NCBI GenBank assembly: GCA_964017235.1
Contig: OZ024936.1
Span: 16,344,496 to 16,408,495, forward strand
Direction: 5' to 3'
From: Sabellastarte sp. h YS-2021
Lineage: Eukaryota > Annelida > Polychaeta > Sabellida > Sabellidae
DNA: 64,000 nucleotides
Shown in pieces: positions 45,286 through 57,300 of the stretch. Both the position numbers and the translations under genes were made by a program. The notes below the pieces were generated by a model. The model did not search any database and was not told the origin of the DNA. It saw only the letters and a list, made by a program, of their open reading frames with translations. How positions within the stretch are numbered: the first letter of the stretch is position 1; every line of letters starts with the position of its first letter.

Positions 45286-45969
45286 ACATCTGACAAAGTC
45301 ATTTTACCATGTGAAATTTGTAATGGTTGACAGTATTTACGTCAAAATGACGTCACACACTAAAATCAATGATATGTGCTATTCACAACCTCATCAAAGA
45401 CTTAAAATACAACTGTTAATAATAATAACTGGAATTTTTAATAGTAAAATACTCAACAGTAACCATTTCAGCAAAATATCGCAATTATTTTGAATTCCAA
45501 AAGAAAAGAGTGAAAATTTATTAATTCAAAGTAAGTATTTAATATTATTCATCTTTATTATATTTTTATAATTAAACTTAAAAATACAGCTTCTTGCAAA
45601 TTTAATTCTAATTTAGATACCTTTTTGACTTACTAAATATTCACAAAAGTAATAATAATTTTGCAAATTACAAAAATAGTTCCTATTCCGGAAATTTATG
45701 GTGTTTACCAAATTTACCCTTAAAACTTTGGAAATTAAATCTTTTCTTCTAATTAAAAATTTTGTGATTCATATCTTCACTTTGACTTCATGTAGTGCAA
45801 TTGACAGGTACTTGTAGATGTTTGGATACTTACAAAGTATCTAGTATTCAACACTAGGTATCACTCTGGGAAAACCAACCCCATAACATGTTGAAAATCT
45901 GGTAGCTTATCTTTGATGCAATTCACACATACAAAAATGTCTGCAGTGCTTTTTACTTTTAATAAATGG
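45286..45969. other. AT-rich DNA
   Basis: Very AT-rich. No gene recognised; TGACGTCA at 45348. Confidence 0.4.
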
Positions 45970-46179
45970 ACCATGGTGGTGCAGTGGTAACATACTGGCC
46001 TCCCACCTCTGAGGTCTGAGGTTCAAACCCCGGACCCCATGTGGGAAAGTTTGTAGTTGCTTACTGTTTGTTGTCAGTTTACAGTACAGAATCTTGACCA
46101 ACTGCCCACAAAACTGGCTGTCGTGTATTGACCTGTACAGTGTTGAAAGTGATGTTAAACCCCAAATAAATAAATAAAA
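45970..46179 (+). mobile_element. tRNA-like SINE, family A, full length
   Basis: CCATGGTGGTGCAGTGGTAA (A box), CATACTGGCCTCCCACCTC, B box GAGGTTCAAACCCC, TGTGGGAAAGTTTGTAGTTG, TTTACAGTACAGAATCTTGA, GACCTGTACAGTGTTGAAAG and tail CCCCAAATAAATAAATAAAA. Confidence 0.95.
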
Positions 46180-46411
46180 CTTACTTTTACAAATATTTGG
46201 CAAGATACACATATTGCTCACTGTGGACAGTGCCATGATGGCAAATGCACTTGTCAGTAGCCCACTGGATTACTGCATTATAATTCTGCTTGGAGTCAAT
46301 AAAGCCAACATAGTGAACTTAAGCGAGTTCAGAATTTCCGTTGTCAAGTTGTCTACCAGTTGAAAATCCTGACATAACATCAGTAACTTTTAATAAGCAA
46401 ATGCTCGTGAA

Positions 46412-46529
46412 GAGGCTCGCACGTCTAGAGATCACTTTTTCCATTTCCTTTTTTTTTTTTTGTTTCTGAAATTTCATCAACTGCTTACTACTGTGTTGTC
46501 TTACTGATTGCTTTCAGCGCGAGACTCTG
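46412..46529 (+). mobile_element. 5S-related repeat (copy 4) lacking the 5S core
   Basis: Starts GAGGCTCGCACGTCTAGAGA, then CTTTTTCCATTTCC and TTTCTGAAATTTCATC. It jumps to CTTACTACTGTGTTGTCTTA and GATTGCTTTCAGCGCGAG, the post-5S tail. The whole 5S-like core is absent. The same core-skipping junction seems to be present in the second half of copy 2. Confidence 0.65.
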
Positions 46530-47689
46530 AATTAAAAGATTTTACAGTAATTTTTAATTTGCTTTTTTCTTAATGTTATCAATATAAATGATTCAAATAA
46601 AACATGTTGAAATTGGCCATTTAATACGAATAAATAAAATTATATAAATCCAACGACCTCTCTAAATAAATATAACAGTGAAAGTTATTGTGATTTTTAA
46701 AATGCCTCTAGCATTATATAATTGGTACTATTCAAAGAAGAAAACATATCACACTGGTCTGCTGCCTGGGTTACTAATTTAGCACTTGTCTTAATCTGGC
46801 ACACAACATTAAGGTAAATTAAGTTTGTCATTTCATTACTTGGCTGTCACCTCTAGAAGCCCTGGGTTCCAGTCTATTTCACTGTACCATATGGCACTCA
46901 ATTAGAATCTGTGCCTAATACGACCCGGGTTGTTGAAAGGATGTAAAAACTCCAACATTTGGTAAAGAAGGCATTGCATGTACTAGTGATATCCTTGAGC
47001 AAGATATATTTTTGTTTGTGTCCCTAAAATATATAAAACAAAACATATCCGGATTATGTAATACACTGTTTTGGAGTATTACTCACTCCAGCCGGGATAT
47101 ATGTTTGTAGACAAATGGCACAGTTCTCTGTATAAGTTTTGACTGGTTTGAAAATGTAGAAACATATTTGATTACCACTGGCATCAACACATGGAATAAA
47201 TATGGGAATAAAATGAGAATTGAGATGATTTAGCAGATTATGTAAGTAGCCTTTTTTTTATAATTATGGACTAGATATAAATAATATTTTTATCTTAGAA
47301 ATATTCAATAGTTTTTAGAACAGTTTCAGAGGGTATGATCAGATGAAAATCACTCCTAAGGAATAACTGAATTGGAAAGGTGTCTTTCTCTTTCCATTTG
47401 GCTTTGTATGAATAATATAAGCCACTTTAATGAACAATATGTGAGAACCGGTTATTGATATAGGTTTCAAGCTTGTTTTATCATGGCTGATATACCATGA
47501 CATCCGTGAAGAAATGTATCACATTTTAAGTTTTATGGCAAGAACAAATGGGCTTGAAAACACCAAGGAATACCTGGCAAGGACTTTTGCTATTTTCATT
47601 TAAAACTCCTGCACCCTTGCAGTTGGTTTTAATGCTTTATCGGTAATAGGCAAAATAAAATTCCAGATAATGACAAAACATCCCTTTAA
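46530..47689. other. Unassigned DNA with diverged SINE trace
   Basis: Around 46845-46965 a decayed family C-like copy (CCCTGGGTTCCAGTC, then CGACCCGGGTTGTTGAAAGG). Otherwise AT-rich DNA with no gene recognised. Confidence 0.45.
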
Positions 47690-47785
47690 ATTATCAAAGT
47701 TTTGATCGGGATCCCATATCATCTTTGAGAAGGATCAAGCCATTGGCATTCCCCACCTTGAGTGAAAATATGACTTGGGCTCACT
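47690..47785 (+). repeat. Unnamed dispersed repeat R3, copy 2
   Basis: Partner of 38330-38430: GTTTTGATCGGGATCC, CATATCATCTTTGAGAAGGA and CCCCACCTTGAGTGA. Directly precedes a family A SINE. Confidence 0.55.
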
Positions 47786-47789
47786 GTAC

Positions 47790-48003
47790 CAGGACCACAG
47801 TGGTAGCACACTTGCTTACCATCTCTGAGGTTGGCGGTTCAAACCCCGGACCTCATGTGGGAAAGTTGCTTAATGATGGTTAGCATATTACAGTGCAAAA
47901 CCTTGACCAACTGTATGTTCTGGTTTCCTCTGTCCACAAGACTACCGGTCGAGATATGACCTGTACAGTGTTGGAAGCGATGTTAAAACCCAAATAAATA
48001 AAT
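47790..48003 (+). mobile_element. tRNA-like SINE, family A
   Basis: ACCACAGTGGTAGCACACTT (A box), B box GCGGTTCAAACCCC, TGGGAAAGTTGCTTAATGAT, CAGTGCAAAACCTTGACCAA, ACTGGTTTCCTCTG-like TCTGGTTTCCTCTGTCC, GACCTGTACAGTGTTGGAAG and tail AACCCAAATAAATAAAT. Confidence 0.95.
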
Positions 48004-48044
48004 TCAGATCCAACATGTAGTTTATCACTTGTAATTGCGAGGAT

Positions 48045-48118
48045 GGTCCAAAGTTTGAACCATCAACCTCAGAGGTGGGACAAAAGGACATTAACAACCA
48101 CACCATCGTGCCCCCCTG
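48045..48118 (-). mobile_element. SINE family A head fragment
   Basis: The reverse complement has the family A head: B box (AGTTTGAACCATC on plus), CAACCTCAGAGGTGGGA and CCACACCATCGTGCCCCC. Body and tail are missing. It lies about 45 bp from the tail of the previous SINE, in opposite orientation. Confidence 0.7.
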
Positions 48119-48621
48119 TGCAGAACGTGTGTGAGCAACTTTTGTATTTCAAACCAAAATACTGTCTAGATTATATTTACTGGCTCTATTGAACATAGCA
48201 TGAAGGTATTATAACTTTTACCAGTAGGTACAAATGAGAAACCTTCTCATTAGCCTAGAGCTATGCACTGCACATACCAAGATAGTCCCCCACACTTAAC
48301 AGTGCAAGGGTTCAGTCTGTGCATGTTTTCACACAGTTTTCAAATCTTATCAGATTCTGTTGTTGTGGTTTTTATTGCATAATATCTATCAGTGCATAAA
48401 GATCAGTCTATCTGACTGGAATGAAATCCAGAGTTTGTTTTCTTCTGTGGGGTACAAATGTGTATTTTTTTCTTTAGAAATTTTGCATGGCTGTCAGTAT
48501 GACTGAATGAATGGCTCAATAAATGGCTTTGAAAATATGGTTTCTAAATGGCTACTGAGGCTTTCACATATTATCTGTGCCACAGTGAGACTCCCATATA
48601 AACCCTTATCATATTTAGAAG
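48119..48621. other. Unassigned DNA
   Basis: Nothing recognised. Confidence 0.4.
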
Positions 48622-48780
48622 TTCAAAGTTAGAGGTTTAGGTCAGCTTAGGATGCTATATACGGAGAGCTATGATCCTATACGGTCCTCAGTATTGATAC
48701 TGTGGGAGTGAAAACCCATCCAGAGGTGACAGCCTGCGATTAATTGCCAAAATTGTTAACCATTATGCCTACAGGGACCT
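48622..48780 (-). mobile_element. tRNA-like SINE, family C, diverged
   Basis: Reverse complement: CAAAGTTAGAGGTTTAGGTC, GGTCCTCAGTATTGATACTG, TGGGAGTGAAAACCCATCC, GAGGTGACAGCCTGCGATTA and ATTGTTAACCATTATGCC. Both boxes carry several changes. Confidence 0.75.
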
Positions 48781-49490
48781 ATTTATTATATTCAGAACAA
48801 TTTATAGTAAATATGTCAACTAAACACACTGTTCATACATCGGTCTTGTGGTACTTGCCATATACTTGTATGAATGTATATTTGTGTATCTTACTTAGCA
48901 GATGAGTCAGTCCTTCTGTGTCTCCTTTAATCCTCCAATCCTGGGTTTTTAAGAGATACATCAGAAACACAGAAAACTTCTGCTGCAATCTCTATGTGTA
49001 ACTCCATATGCCTGATGCCTTCAGTTTGTAAACAAGGGGATGAATAAACAGAATCCAAACCAGCCACCCCCTACTGGGTTATATGTACTCACGTGTACTG
49101 ATAGTAACACAAGCCAGTAAAGCAGGCAAAGTAAACAAAGCTGCTGGTAAAGTGAGCGATAAAGCCATATATTACAGGTACCATGCTGATTAGGCGAGGT
49201 GTTCAGTTTTATCGCCGAATCTGTTCCATTGGAACGAAAAAAGTTAGTGATTGCCACAATAACATGGCTTTGCTTCTGGTAGAATAACTTTTGTAAGTTT
49301 CCCACTCGGATTTTACACACACTTTTGTGACCTGGGTTATCTACAAAAAGTAAAGTATTATTACTGAATGCATTTGCTTCCCTTAATCTGGTAACAACAA
49401 ATACGTTACACTGCTTAAAGCAGAAATTTGATGTTTCGGCACAAAATTTCTTTTAAATTATACATTTGACATATCTTTGTGTTATCAGGG
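48781..49490. other. Unassigned DNA
   Basis: A 99-codon minus-strand frame at 49021-49320 contains a hydrophobic stretch (LCLLCLLYWLVLLSV) and a donor-like GTGAGT near 49091, but no acceptor or family motif was found. Confidence 0.4.
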
Positions 49491-49700
49491 ACCAAAGTGA
49501 CGTACTGGTAGCACACTCGTCTCCCACCTCTGAAATCAGAGTTCGAATCCAGACCCGACGTCAAGTGGGAAAGCTGGTAGTTGCTTGTCATTGGTCAGTA
49601 GGTTATAGTACAGAACCTGGACCAACTGTGTGTACTGGTTTCCTCTGCTCTCCCAACTGTCCACAATACAACTGATACAAAGGTACTGTTGCATGACAAA
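49491..49700 (+). mobile_element. tRNA-like SINE, family A
   Basis: Head CCAAAGTGACGTACTGGTAG, CACACTCGTCTCCCACCTC, B box AGAGTTCGAATCC, GGTAGTTGCTTGTCATTGGT, ACTGGTTTCCTCTGCTCTCC. The tail has lost the AAATAAAT run. Confidence 0.9.
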
Positions 49701-52149
49701 AAAACGTTAAGTGAAAAAGAGTCAAATTGTATGTGCCATCTACAACAATCCATAAAGCCAAGTTACTTCACAAATTATTATATATTATCTGCTTAACAGA
49801 AATAAAAATATCCAAACTTTTTCATTAATTTTAAAATGGTGACATCACAATGGAAAGAGAGCAGATTGTTGGCCTAACATAACAGAATGGATCGATGATA
49901 TATGTAAAACATTGGCAGCAAGTGTTATCGGATAACAGGAGCATCAGTAAAAGATTAGGCACTCCGAAAAGGCCAACCATGCTTACTGTTGGCGCTGCTG
50001 TTTCGAATCACCCCACCCCAATTTTCATGGTCAATTAATGGTCCAATGTTTATGACTGATGATCGAACCAGAATTAAATATTTTGCTTCCTTGTTCGCCC
50101 TAATATCATAGAAACACTTTTTGAGATAAAGAATATATCCACCTGGTTAGAAGTTTTGTGGTCTCTAAATTTTTCCAACATTGAACATCTGCCAAATATG
50201 TTCACTTTCTGGGTACCTCATTGCTAAGTGTGGATAGGGTCAAAGGCAAATAAACTTGATTTTTTTTTTGAGGATTACAATATGTATATCAGTGCTTGTT
50301 CTGGCCATCATACAATGTTTTCCAGTGTAACACAAGATAATGACTCCCCTCGATTTCTGACTCCCCTCCTTTGATCTTTTGGGGGGAGTCACGGTTATCC
50401 GAGTGACTAACATTTTTGGCATTAAATCACTTAACTCTAAGCTCTGTGATTGTTGGTTCCCCTCCAGGTTATTGCACTGTTGTACTAGATTAAAGGTAAA
50501 GATTAGTGCAGTTGCACAGCTTGTGCAATTATATATGAAAAAGGGAGATGAATTCAAACTGAGGCATGGTATTAAAAGGTATTGTGGGAAAATTGAACCA
50601 AGGCCCATTTTTACAAATTGTGACCAATGTCTGCAAAAATGCCCCCCCCCCCCCCCCCCCCTTCATCACAATTGGGCCCATTTTTACACAGCTCCACCTT
50701 GACAAACCCTGTCCGATAATGACATAATTGCACTAATTTTACCATGCTTTATAAACCTTCACACAAGTGTGACTAAAAACATATGACATACACTTTTTTT
50801 CTTTTCTAAAGGCTAATACAAATATCCGGGGGATACAAGAAATACCTCAGACCATACCCAGCAAAGCTGAGAGCAGTATATGATTTCAGCTCTAATGGCC
50901 CAGCTTTGACTGAAGCCCCTACAGACAGCTATATCATCAGCACATAGGGTTACATATGTGTGAGGGGGGGAGCTAGCTAATCCAATCCATGATCCAGTGA
51001 GAATTGGGCAGCAAAGAGAGTATGTCTCCCTGAGAGTACACTTGCCACCTGATACACTGGCTGAATATGGACTGATCAGTAATAAGAACTGCAGCAGTTA
51101 CAGTAAACACTGGTAATATTCATCCCCAAAGTATGCAGCCACCACTTTGTTTATTTGTTTATTCATCAATTTATTATATTGACATAGTATACAAGCATTT
51201 GAGAGATGAAATGGATAAGCAAATCAATATGACACCCAGCTTCCTGTTTAGAGTTATTAGTCACTATTAACCATAATATATTGTGCTGGTGGAGTATAGA
51301 TTAAAATAATAATTAATTATTAAAGACATAATTAACTAAATAATTAAGTATTTTTCGTCATATAGAGTGCTCAAACTATTATCAGATTCTGAAAGTGAAG
51401 AGCCTAGAAAGTATCAGATCCCACTGAGTATCATAGCTAGTGTTAGTTTAAGTTAGTGAGCATCCTTGGTATTGGTAAAGACTGAATTACTATGATTTCA
51501 CCATACTTTAATTTAGCCACAGTAGACTTTGCAAGGTTTTTTTCTCCCGGATGCATCAATTTGCCATAGGGGACATTAAATCAGCCACACCATTTTCTAC
51601 AAGTCATATTCTATGTATAATTTTGACCCACAAAAATTTGTATTGTTACATTGCCAGTACCACGTATACATAATAACAAAATTCAAAGATATTAGGAAAC
51701 ACTTTCTTTTACAAATGTGTGAATGACACTACAGATTATAACAACTCATAAAACGAATAACCTTTACCATAATAATCCCTTCCCTAATTAACCATAATCC
51801 TAATTGCGCTGGTGATGTGGCTTCCATATTAATTACTTCAAATGTTCCCTTTACCTTTGAACTTATACTTAACTTATACAGAACTCCCTGATCTAATTGC
51901 AGTAGTGCTGTAGCTTCCTTATTTGCTGTGTCACTAATTTTATTTCAAATTATGTTGCATAATCATGTAGATAAATTAACAAAAAACAACATAAAAGATA
52001 AAAGCAAAGTAAAAAAAATGCAACTTGTTTGTTGTAATGATAAATAGCATAATTATAGATCTTGGAAGAGAAGGCGTGGATAAATTAATGCCTCTGAAAA
52101 TCTGTGACAAAATCAACATTGGCGACATAAAGTGTGGTGTTATCTATGT
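49701..52149. other. Unassigned DNA with poly-C run
   Basis: Poly-C of 20 at 50642-50661. A small inverted repeat TGACTCCCC/GGGGAGTCA lies at about 50359-50392. AT-rich tract near 51300-51355. No gene or SINE recognised in 2.4 kb. Confidence 0.45.
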
Positions 52150-52735
52150 ACACAGGTATACAGAGCTGCTAAAGTGTTAGAAGGTTGTCAGTAACACATA
52201 GACCTACAGAAATATTAGAACTTACTGATGTCTCCAAGTATAGAGCTATAAAATAATAGAACATTAACTGTTCTCGAAGTATCTGCCACTGTGGCCTAGT
52301 GGGTAACACACTCGCCTAGGAACAAAGAGGATGTGGGTTCAATCCCAGGTACAGGCAGATACATGGTGGCTTGAATGACCACTTAAAATGGCAGTCGTCT
52401 GTCATTGAGTCCTATCCACAGTGGCAGGTTAAAGAACCTCAAGGACGTTGATAAATGGTCATCCTTGAACCTCTATCTTCCAGTTAGGGGAATGTCAGTA
52501 ATTTGAGAGTTGGACTGTACTTGAACAGTTGGATGGGTCATATAGCCTTTGAAGTCCATGGAGATATTGCACTGAGTATAAATACAAACACAACAATAAA
52601 TAGCAAAATAGTAAGATATACTGAGTATTACAAGTATAGAGTTGTTAAAATATATCAATATACTTAGTAACCTAAGTATACAGCTGTTAAAATATACTAA
52701 TGTACTTAATACTGAAAGCATATACATCCATCAAA
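52150..52735. repeat. Degenerate minisatellite, about 43-bp unit, split by a SINE
   Basis: Units begin with variants of AAGTATAGAGCTGTTAAAAT: near 52154, 52234, 52635 and 52673. The last two are 42-43 bp apart and the best matched. A family B SINE (52281-52602) splits the array. Units are heavily diverged. Confidence 0.65.
52281..52602 (+). mobile_element. tRNA-like SINE, family B, near full length
   Basis: Clean head: ATCTGCCACTGTGGCCTAGT, GGGTAACACACTCGCC (A box), GTGGGTTCAATCCC (B box), GTACAGGCAGATACATGG; body ACCTCAAGGACGTTGATAAA, TTAGGGGAATGTCAGTAATT; tail TGCACTGAGTATAAATACAA. Head ends can pair like a tRNA acceptor stem. Confidence 0.95.
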
Positions 52736-52846
52736 AAAACATTGGGTATATATAATGAGATATACTGCTAATAAAATAAAATACAATATAAAATCCAGTG
52801 TTTCTATGAAATAGGAAGGAAAGCAGCATCAAATGATTCTTGTGAA

Positions 52847-52866
52847 AAAAACACACACACACACAC
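52847..52866. repeat. (AC)n microsatellite
   Basis: About 9-10 AC dinucleotides following an A-run. Confidence 0.85.
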
Positions 52867-53138
52867 TGTTTCCAGAGAGTTCAATTGGTTTAACCCCAAA
52901 GTTCATACAAACAAAAACCACAAAAAACACAGAAAGATATAGAGATAGCAAGAGAACAAAATAGATTAATCATAACCCCAGAAAAAAACTAGGGAAATAC
53001 ATTACCTAATGCCTTCCATTAATATACACAATGCTACTAGGGATACTGTAACCTATAGACAATTAGCTCCATGTACTAATAACACGCCCTAAAGACACAC
53101 ACATGCTATATATTTCCCAGCGTATACAATAGGGAGCA
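52867..53138. other. Unassigned DNA
   Basis: Nothing recognised. Confidence 0.4.
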
Positions 53139-53335
53139 GGGTGGTATGGTGGATAATACACTGACATCCTACCTTACAGGCTATGGGTTTGAGCCCCGGG
53201 CTAAAGGTAAAGTGGGAAATGATGGCAGTTGCTATCTACTGCCACAGAGTTTTCAGTGGAGAATCCTTGTCAACAAGAATGCACTGCTAGCCTACATTCG
53301 TTCGACTATCTATGGTGATATTACCTCTAGAATCA
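53139..53335 (+). mobile_element. tRNA-like SINE, family A, diverged
   Basis: GGTGGTATGGTGGATAATAC (A box side), B box GGGTTTGAGCCCC, AGTGGGAAATGATGGCAGTT, TTTTCAGTGGAGAATCCTTG. The variant body phrase AGTGGAGAATCCTTG recurs at 62650, hinting at a subfamily. Confidence 0.75.
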
Positions 53336-53524
53336 GTCAATACAGATATATTCAAGCTATCTAGAATATAGAAACAATACAGCCAGGCAGAATGTTCTCC
53401 GTGTGTGTTGAATATTGAACGTTTACAATGCATTTTCATGTTTGTAGGTATGATTTGTAATTAAGACCTAAAAGAAAGAATTTTGGGGAAATGGCCTTTT
53501 TTATAACATTTGTCAATGTAATCA

Positions 53525-54145
53525 TTCAAAAAAATGAATTAATTGAGGTGTAAAATGGCAAATCACAGCCATAAATCACAGATCCCAAATTATATAGAAA
53601 GAACATAAGTCATAAATCTTTGTCATAAATTACACTTGGCAGATTTCCTTAGGACCACAAAAGGTCCTCAGTGGCCTAGTGGTTAGCAAGTTTGGCATCT
53701 AATCATAGGCTCTCACCTCTGTGGGTTCGAGTCCCACAAGTGTCAATTCTGAGGACCTGTCCCCATATGACCCTGGCTGTTGAACGGGACGTAAAACCCC
53801 AACTTTGACCAACTTAGGATCACAAAATGATAAAGTTTCATCTTAATGACACATGTCAGATTACTAAACATATAAGGATCACAAAATCATGCACCTCTAT
53901 TTTAAATCACAAATGTCACATTTCCTAAATCATGTACACAGGAAAACAAAATCATAGATCTCCACTTTAACTCCCACACATATCCAATTTCCTAAATAAC
54001 CTACAAAGAACAGACATCTGCAATTAATCATTTTCATTCACAAATTTCAGGTATATTAAAACATACACAACAAACAGAATTGCAAACAGAAGTCTAACAT
54101 CCCAAATTACAATTGTTAACAGAAGTCTAACATCCCAAATTACAT
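53525..54145. repeat. Degenerate minisatellite, about 60-bp unit, split by a SINE
   Basis: Repeated phrases GGATCACAAAAT, ATTTCCTAAATCAT/ATTTCCTTAGGACCA and TTTAAATCACAAATGTCA recur on both sides of a family C SINE (53661-53810). At the right end a tighter direct repeat of ACAGAAGTCTAACATCCC occurs at 54086 and 54119, 33 bp apart. Confidence 0.65.
53661..53810 (+). mobile_element. tRNA-like SINE, family C, reference-quality copy
   Basis: GGTCCTCAGTGGCCTAGTGG (A box), TTAGCAAGTTTGGCATCTAA, GTGGGTTCGAGTCCCAC (B box), AATTCTGAGGACCTGTCCCC, ATGACCCTGGCTGTTGAACG, GGACGTAAAACCCCAACTTT and GACC at the end. TCCTCAG and CTGAGGA can pair as an acceptor-like stem. No run of T for pol III termination is present inside. 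Confidence 0.95.
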
Positions 54146-54318
54146 AGGTGGCTAGTGTCACATACAATCTACCTGAAAGTCCAAATTCACGGAGAACAAT
54201 TCGGATAGATGTGAACATACCATTACAATTACCACTGCAATGAATACACTATGGAACTTGGCTTGATTTACCCAATAATCCCAAGTTCCCAAATGTAACT
54301 CAACTACCCTATAACACC

Positions 54319-54362
54319 CCCCCACCCCCGTAGCATCCCCCCACCACCACCACCCCCACCCC
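54319..54362. repeat. C-rich low-complexity tract
   Basis: Runs of C with CCA repeats. Tryptophan/glycine-rich minus translation is an artefact. Confidence 0.85.
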
Positions 54363-57300
54363 CTTTGAACAGACTGAGGATTTGCAATCCCCTGGGCTTT
54401 AGTTGATGCTGTAATTAACCCACCTCCTGTCCACAGTACAGTATACAATTGGGACAGTTAATGCACTCTCCTGTTTGCCATCAAACCCAGAAAGAATTTT
54501 TGTTGAATAAGGCCTGAGTGATTGGTTGTTTTCATAGCAATGGTACCTCATATAGCTGATGGTCAATGCCAATTACATCCCTTTGGCTAATTATTATTGG
54601 AAACATTTTCCAATATAAGGTATTTAGAATCACACCGTTTTACAAAAGGGATCAACAGCATGGGTCCAGGTCCGAGATAAAAGCTGCCCAAGGTATATTA
54701 TAAACTGTTTACACCCATTATGGCACGGTTTCTGACTATTATGATCCAAACTTGACCCATCAAGGGTCATATTTCTTGATTGAGTGAGTGGGTTTAAGTG
54801 TGGTCTGAGAATCAAATATAACACTTTTAGCTCATATATATTTGAAACTACTTGGCTAAGCCAGCATATCCAGACTCAAGAGATTATATTTGTGAACCAT
54901 GTATATATCATGGTACAAACTCCAATCTGGTACAAAAAAAATCTACTTTTAGAGACTCCGATTAGACTTTCTAGAGTGAAATTTCAAATTCTACCAGATA
55001 TGAGTTTCTACTACCCTAGTAGAAATTCAAATTTGATTATATTTGAAATTCTGCCAGATAGGACTATCATGTCCTGTACAGTTTGCGAATGTTAAGATAG
55101 GTTGACATACATATTAATATAACACGTGTAAACAGTATGACTTGGTAAATTTGCAGAGTTCCTTGATGTGTCTCTGAAGGTTTATTTTCGGTGAAAAACA
55201 CATTCATGTGAGGAAGAAAAAGTCCATGTCAATGCATGTTACAGTCTTGGCATCCCAACTTCAGCCATAGAAGTTTTCACATATTTACCCACTTTCAGCC
55301 ACTCTTTTGCCTCATTCCATCTGGCCCATTCAACTGGAGACGGTCCAAGGTTGAACCTGTCTGGATAAAAGTGAACCTACCATAAGCTCTGACACTATTG
55401 CCTTACGTCATAGAAAACTGCAATAAATACAAAAAAAAAGAATGTAATCAGTTTTGGACTGATGAAATAAAAACAACTGTGTTGCACTGAGTGAAAAAAA
55501 GATCAAAACTCAATATTTGTGCATACTTTTTAAATTGAAATTTTGTCCTTTTTTGCTTTAATGTTAGTGGGTTTTTTATGAATGCATGACAGATGGCCCC
55601 GCTTGATGACGTCATATCTCTTTGTGTACTGAGTGGATGAATGATGAGATAAACAGGTGTTGTTTTGCAACATGAAACAATAATCTAGGGACTAAACTAC
55701 CCTGGGAGTAAACTGTATTCATACTAAAACAATACATATCAACCAACTATTTTACAAGTCAATTCAATTGAAAATTTCATTGAAAATATCTGCAGTTTTT
55801 AAAACATTTCTTTATGTTGATGTATTTTTCAATTAAAAATTGAAAGAAACTGAGTGGGAGCTATTGGTTGTCTTTGTTATCCTAGATATTGGTAAAATTG
55901 TGTGCAGAATACAAATGCTATGATATTGTCATTTACTTAGATATGTTATATTGATTATACTCTAAATCTAAATATATTTGTTGCTTCATACGGTCATGAA
56001 AATTGAATGAAAATTGTGTGTCAGTGTGTAACAGGCTTTACGGTCTACGGTTTCTGTGACAGAGAAGAGAGATTGCAAAGAGCTTTTTCGTAAAAATCGC
56101 AACACAAAATCGCAAAAACATACTCAAACATCATTGTGGGGGAAGTTCACATGACAATGCCATTGTCTACATAACATTCATATGACTGACATGTTTAATG
56201 TTATAAAACTGATGAAATACCCAAAAAATGTTGAAGTGTAAAGTAGCAGGAAACTGATATGGGCTTCAAAAACTTGTGTTTTTTGCAACCCAATCTATTG
56301 TATTCTTATCAAACATTATCTTGCAAGAAAACATACCATTGCCTATGAGCTATCAATCAAAAGACATTACTCTGCTTGGTAATTCAGCAGATACCTTAAT
56401 TTGGCCAGACAGGAAGTAATCTGATAAATACAAACCTAGACCAATCAGGTTCACTGATACAAATAATAATGTCAGAAAGCCTGAAATATGATTGGCTGTG
56501 TGTGAATTGAGTTAGGCATTTAAAACCTGTCTCCAAATTCCTTGGTCCTGGGTATCCTAGCCAGCTTATACCAAGATAAGGGATGATTCACTCAGCGCTC
56601 TTCTGTTACCAAAAGGAACATAGGGAAACCCAACTGCTAACCTTTGACCTATATCTTTAGTGAAGGGCTAGTGTAATTAAAATAATGTGACCCACATTTC
56701 CCTTTAGTGTTTTATTTGCAAATGTCTTGTCCAAAGAGTCCCTGGCAAAACAAGGGGATTTTTGTTACACAAACAGGAGGGGTTTTATTTGTACCCCCCT
56801 CTTGCCTCCACAAATTGACAGCCATACATCACATCAAGGCCAGGCTATACAATTTCCCTGTTTATCAGCAGAGACAGGCAAAACATGTCAAGAAAGGACC
56901 AACATGGTATTAAGGTTGAATGCAAAGAGGTGGAACTTCCTCCATCTTTGTATTGTCTTTGTTTTGTATGTGCACTGGCTCCTGCCATAATTTCAGCAGG
57001 TACCTAAATTAAACTACATGTTTATTGGTGAAATGCATAATTTAGGCCCTCAGTTTATCGTAGAGACTGGAAAAATTCCCCTTAAAAGTCAATTTTAAAA
57101 TTTTACTTAGTGAGTTTTTAAAAGCACATTCATAACTTTCACATGTTTCAGTTCTTGTTGTTCATCAGAACAAAGCCTCTCTAGTTGTATAGCATACATA
57201 AAGAAGGACCACATAATCAAGATGTTTATGGGGGAGCTGATAATCAGTTGGGTGTCCATTTCTGGCAATTTTTCCCCTATTTTAAAACTGATCATCCATC

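Noticed and set aside
45472..45530. Exon between CATTTCAG and GTAAGT
   Set aside because: All three frames contain stops.
49021..49320. 99-codon minus-strand frame with a hydrophobic segment
   Set aside because: No acceptor, family motif or homologous copy; could be chance.
53661..53760. Possible functional tRNA gene
   Set aside because: Boxes and end pairing are good, but the unit continues with a constant SINE body, recurs in many diverged copies and lacks a clear anticodon stem and pol III terminator.
56707..56990. Overlapping plus-strand frames of 68 and 87 codons
   Set aside because: No domain, splice or codon evidence.
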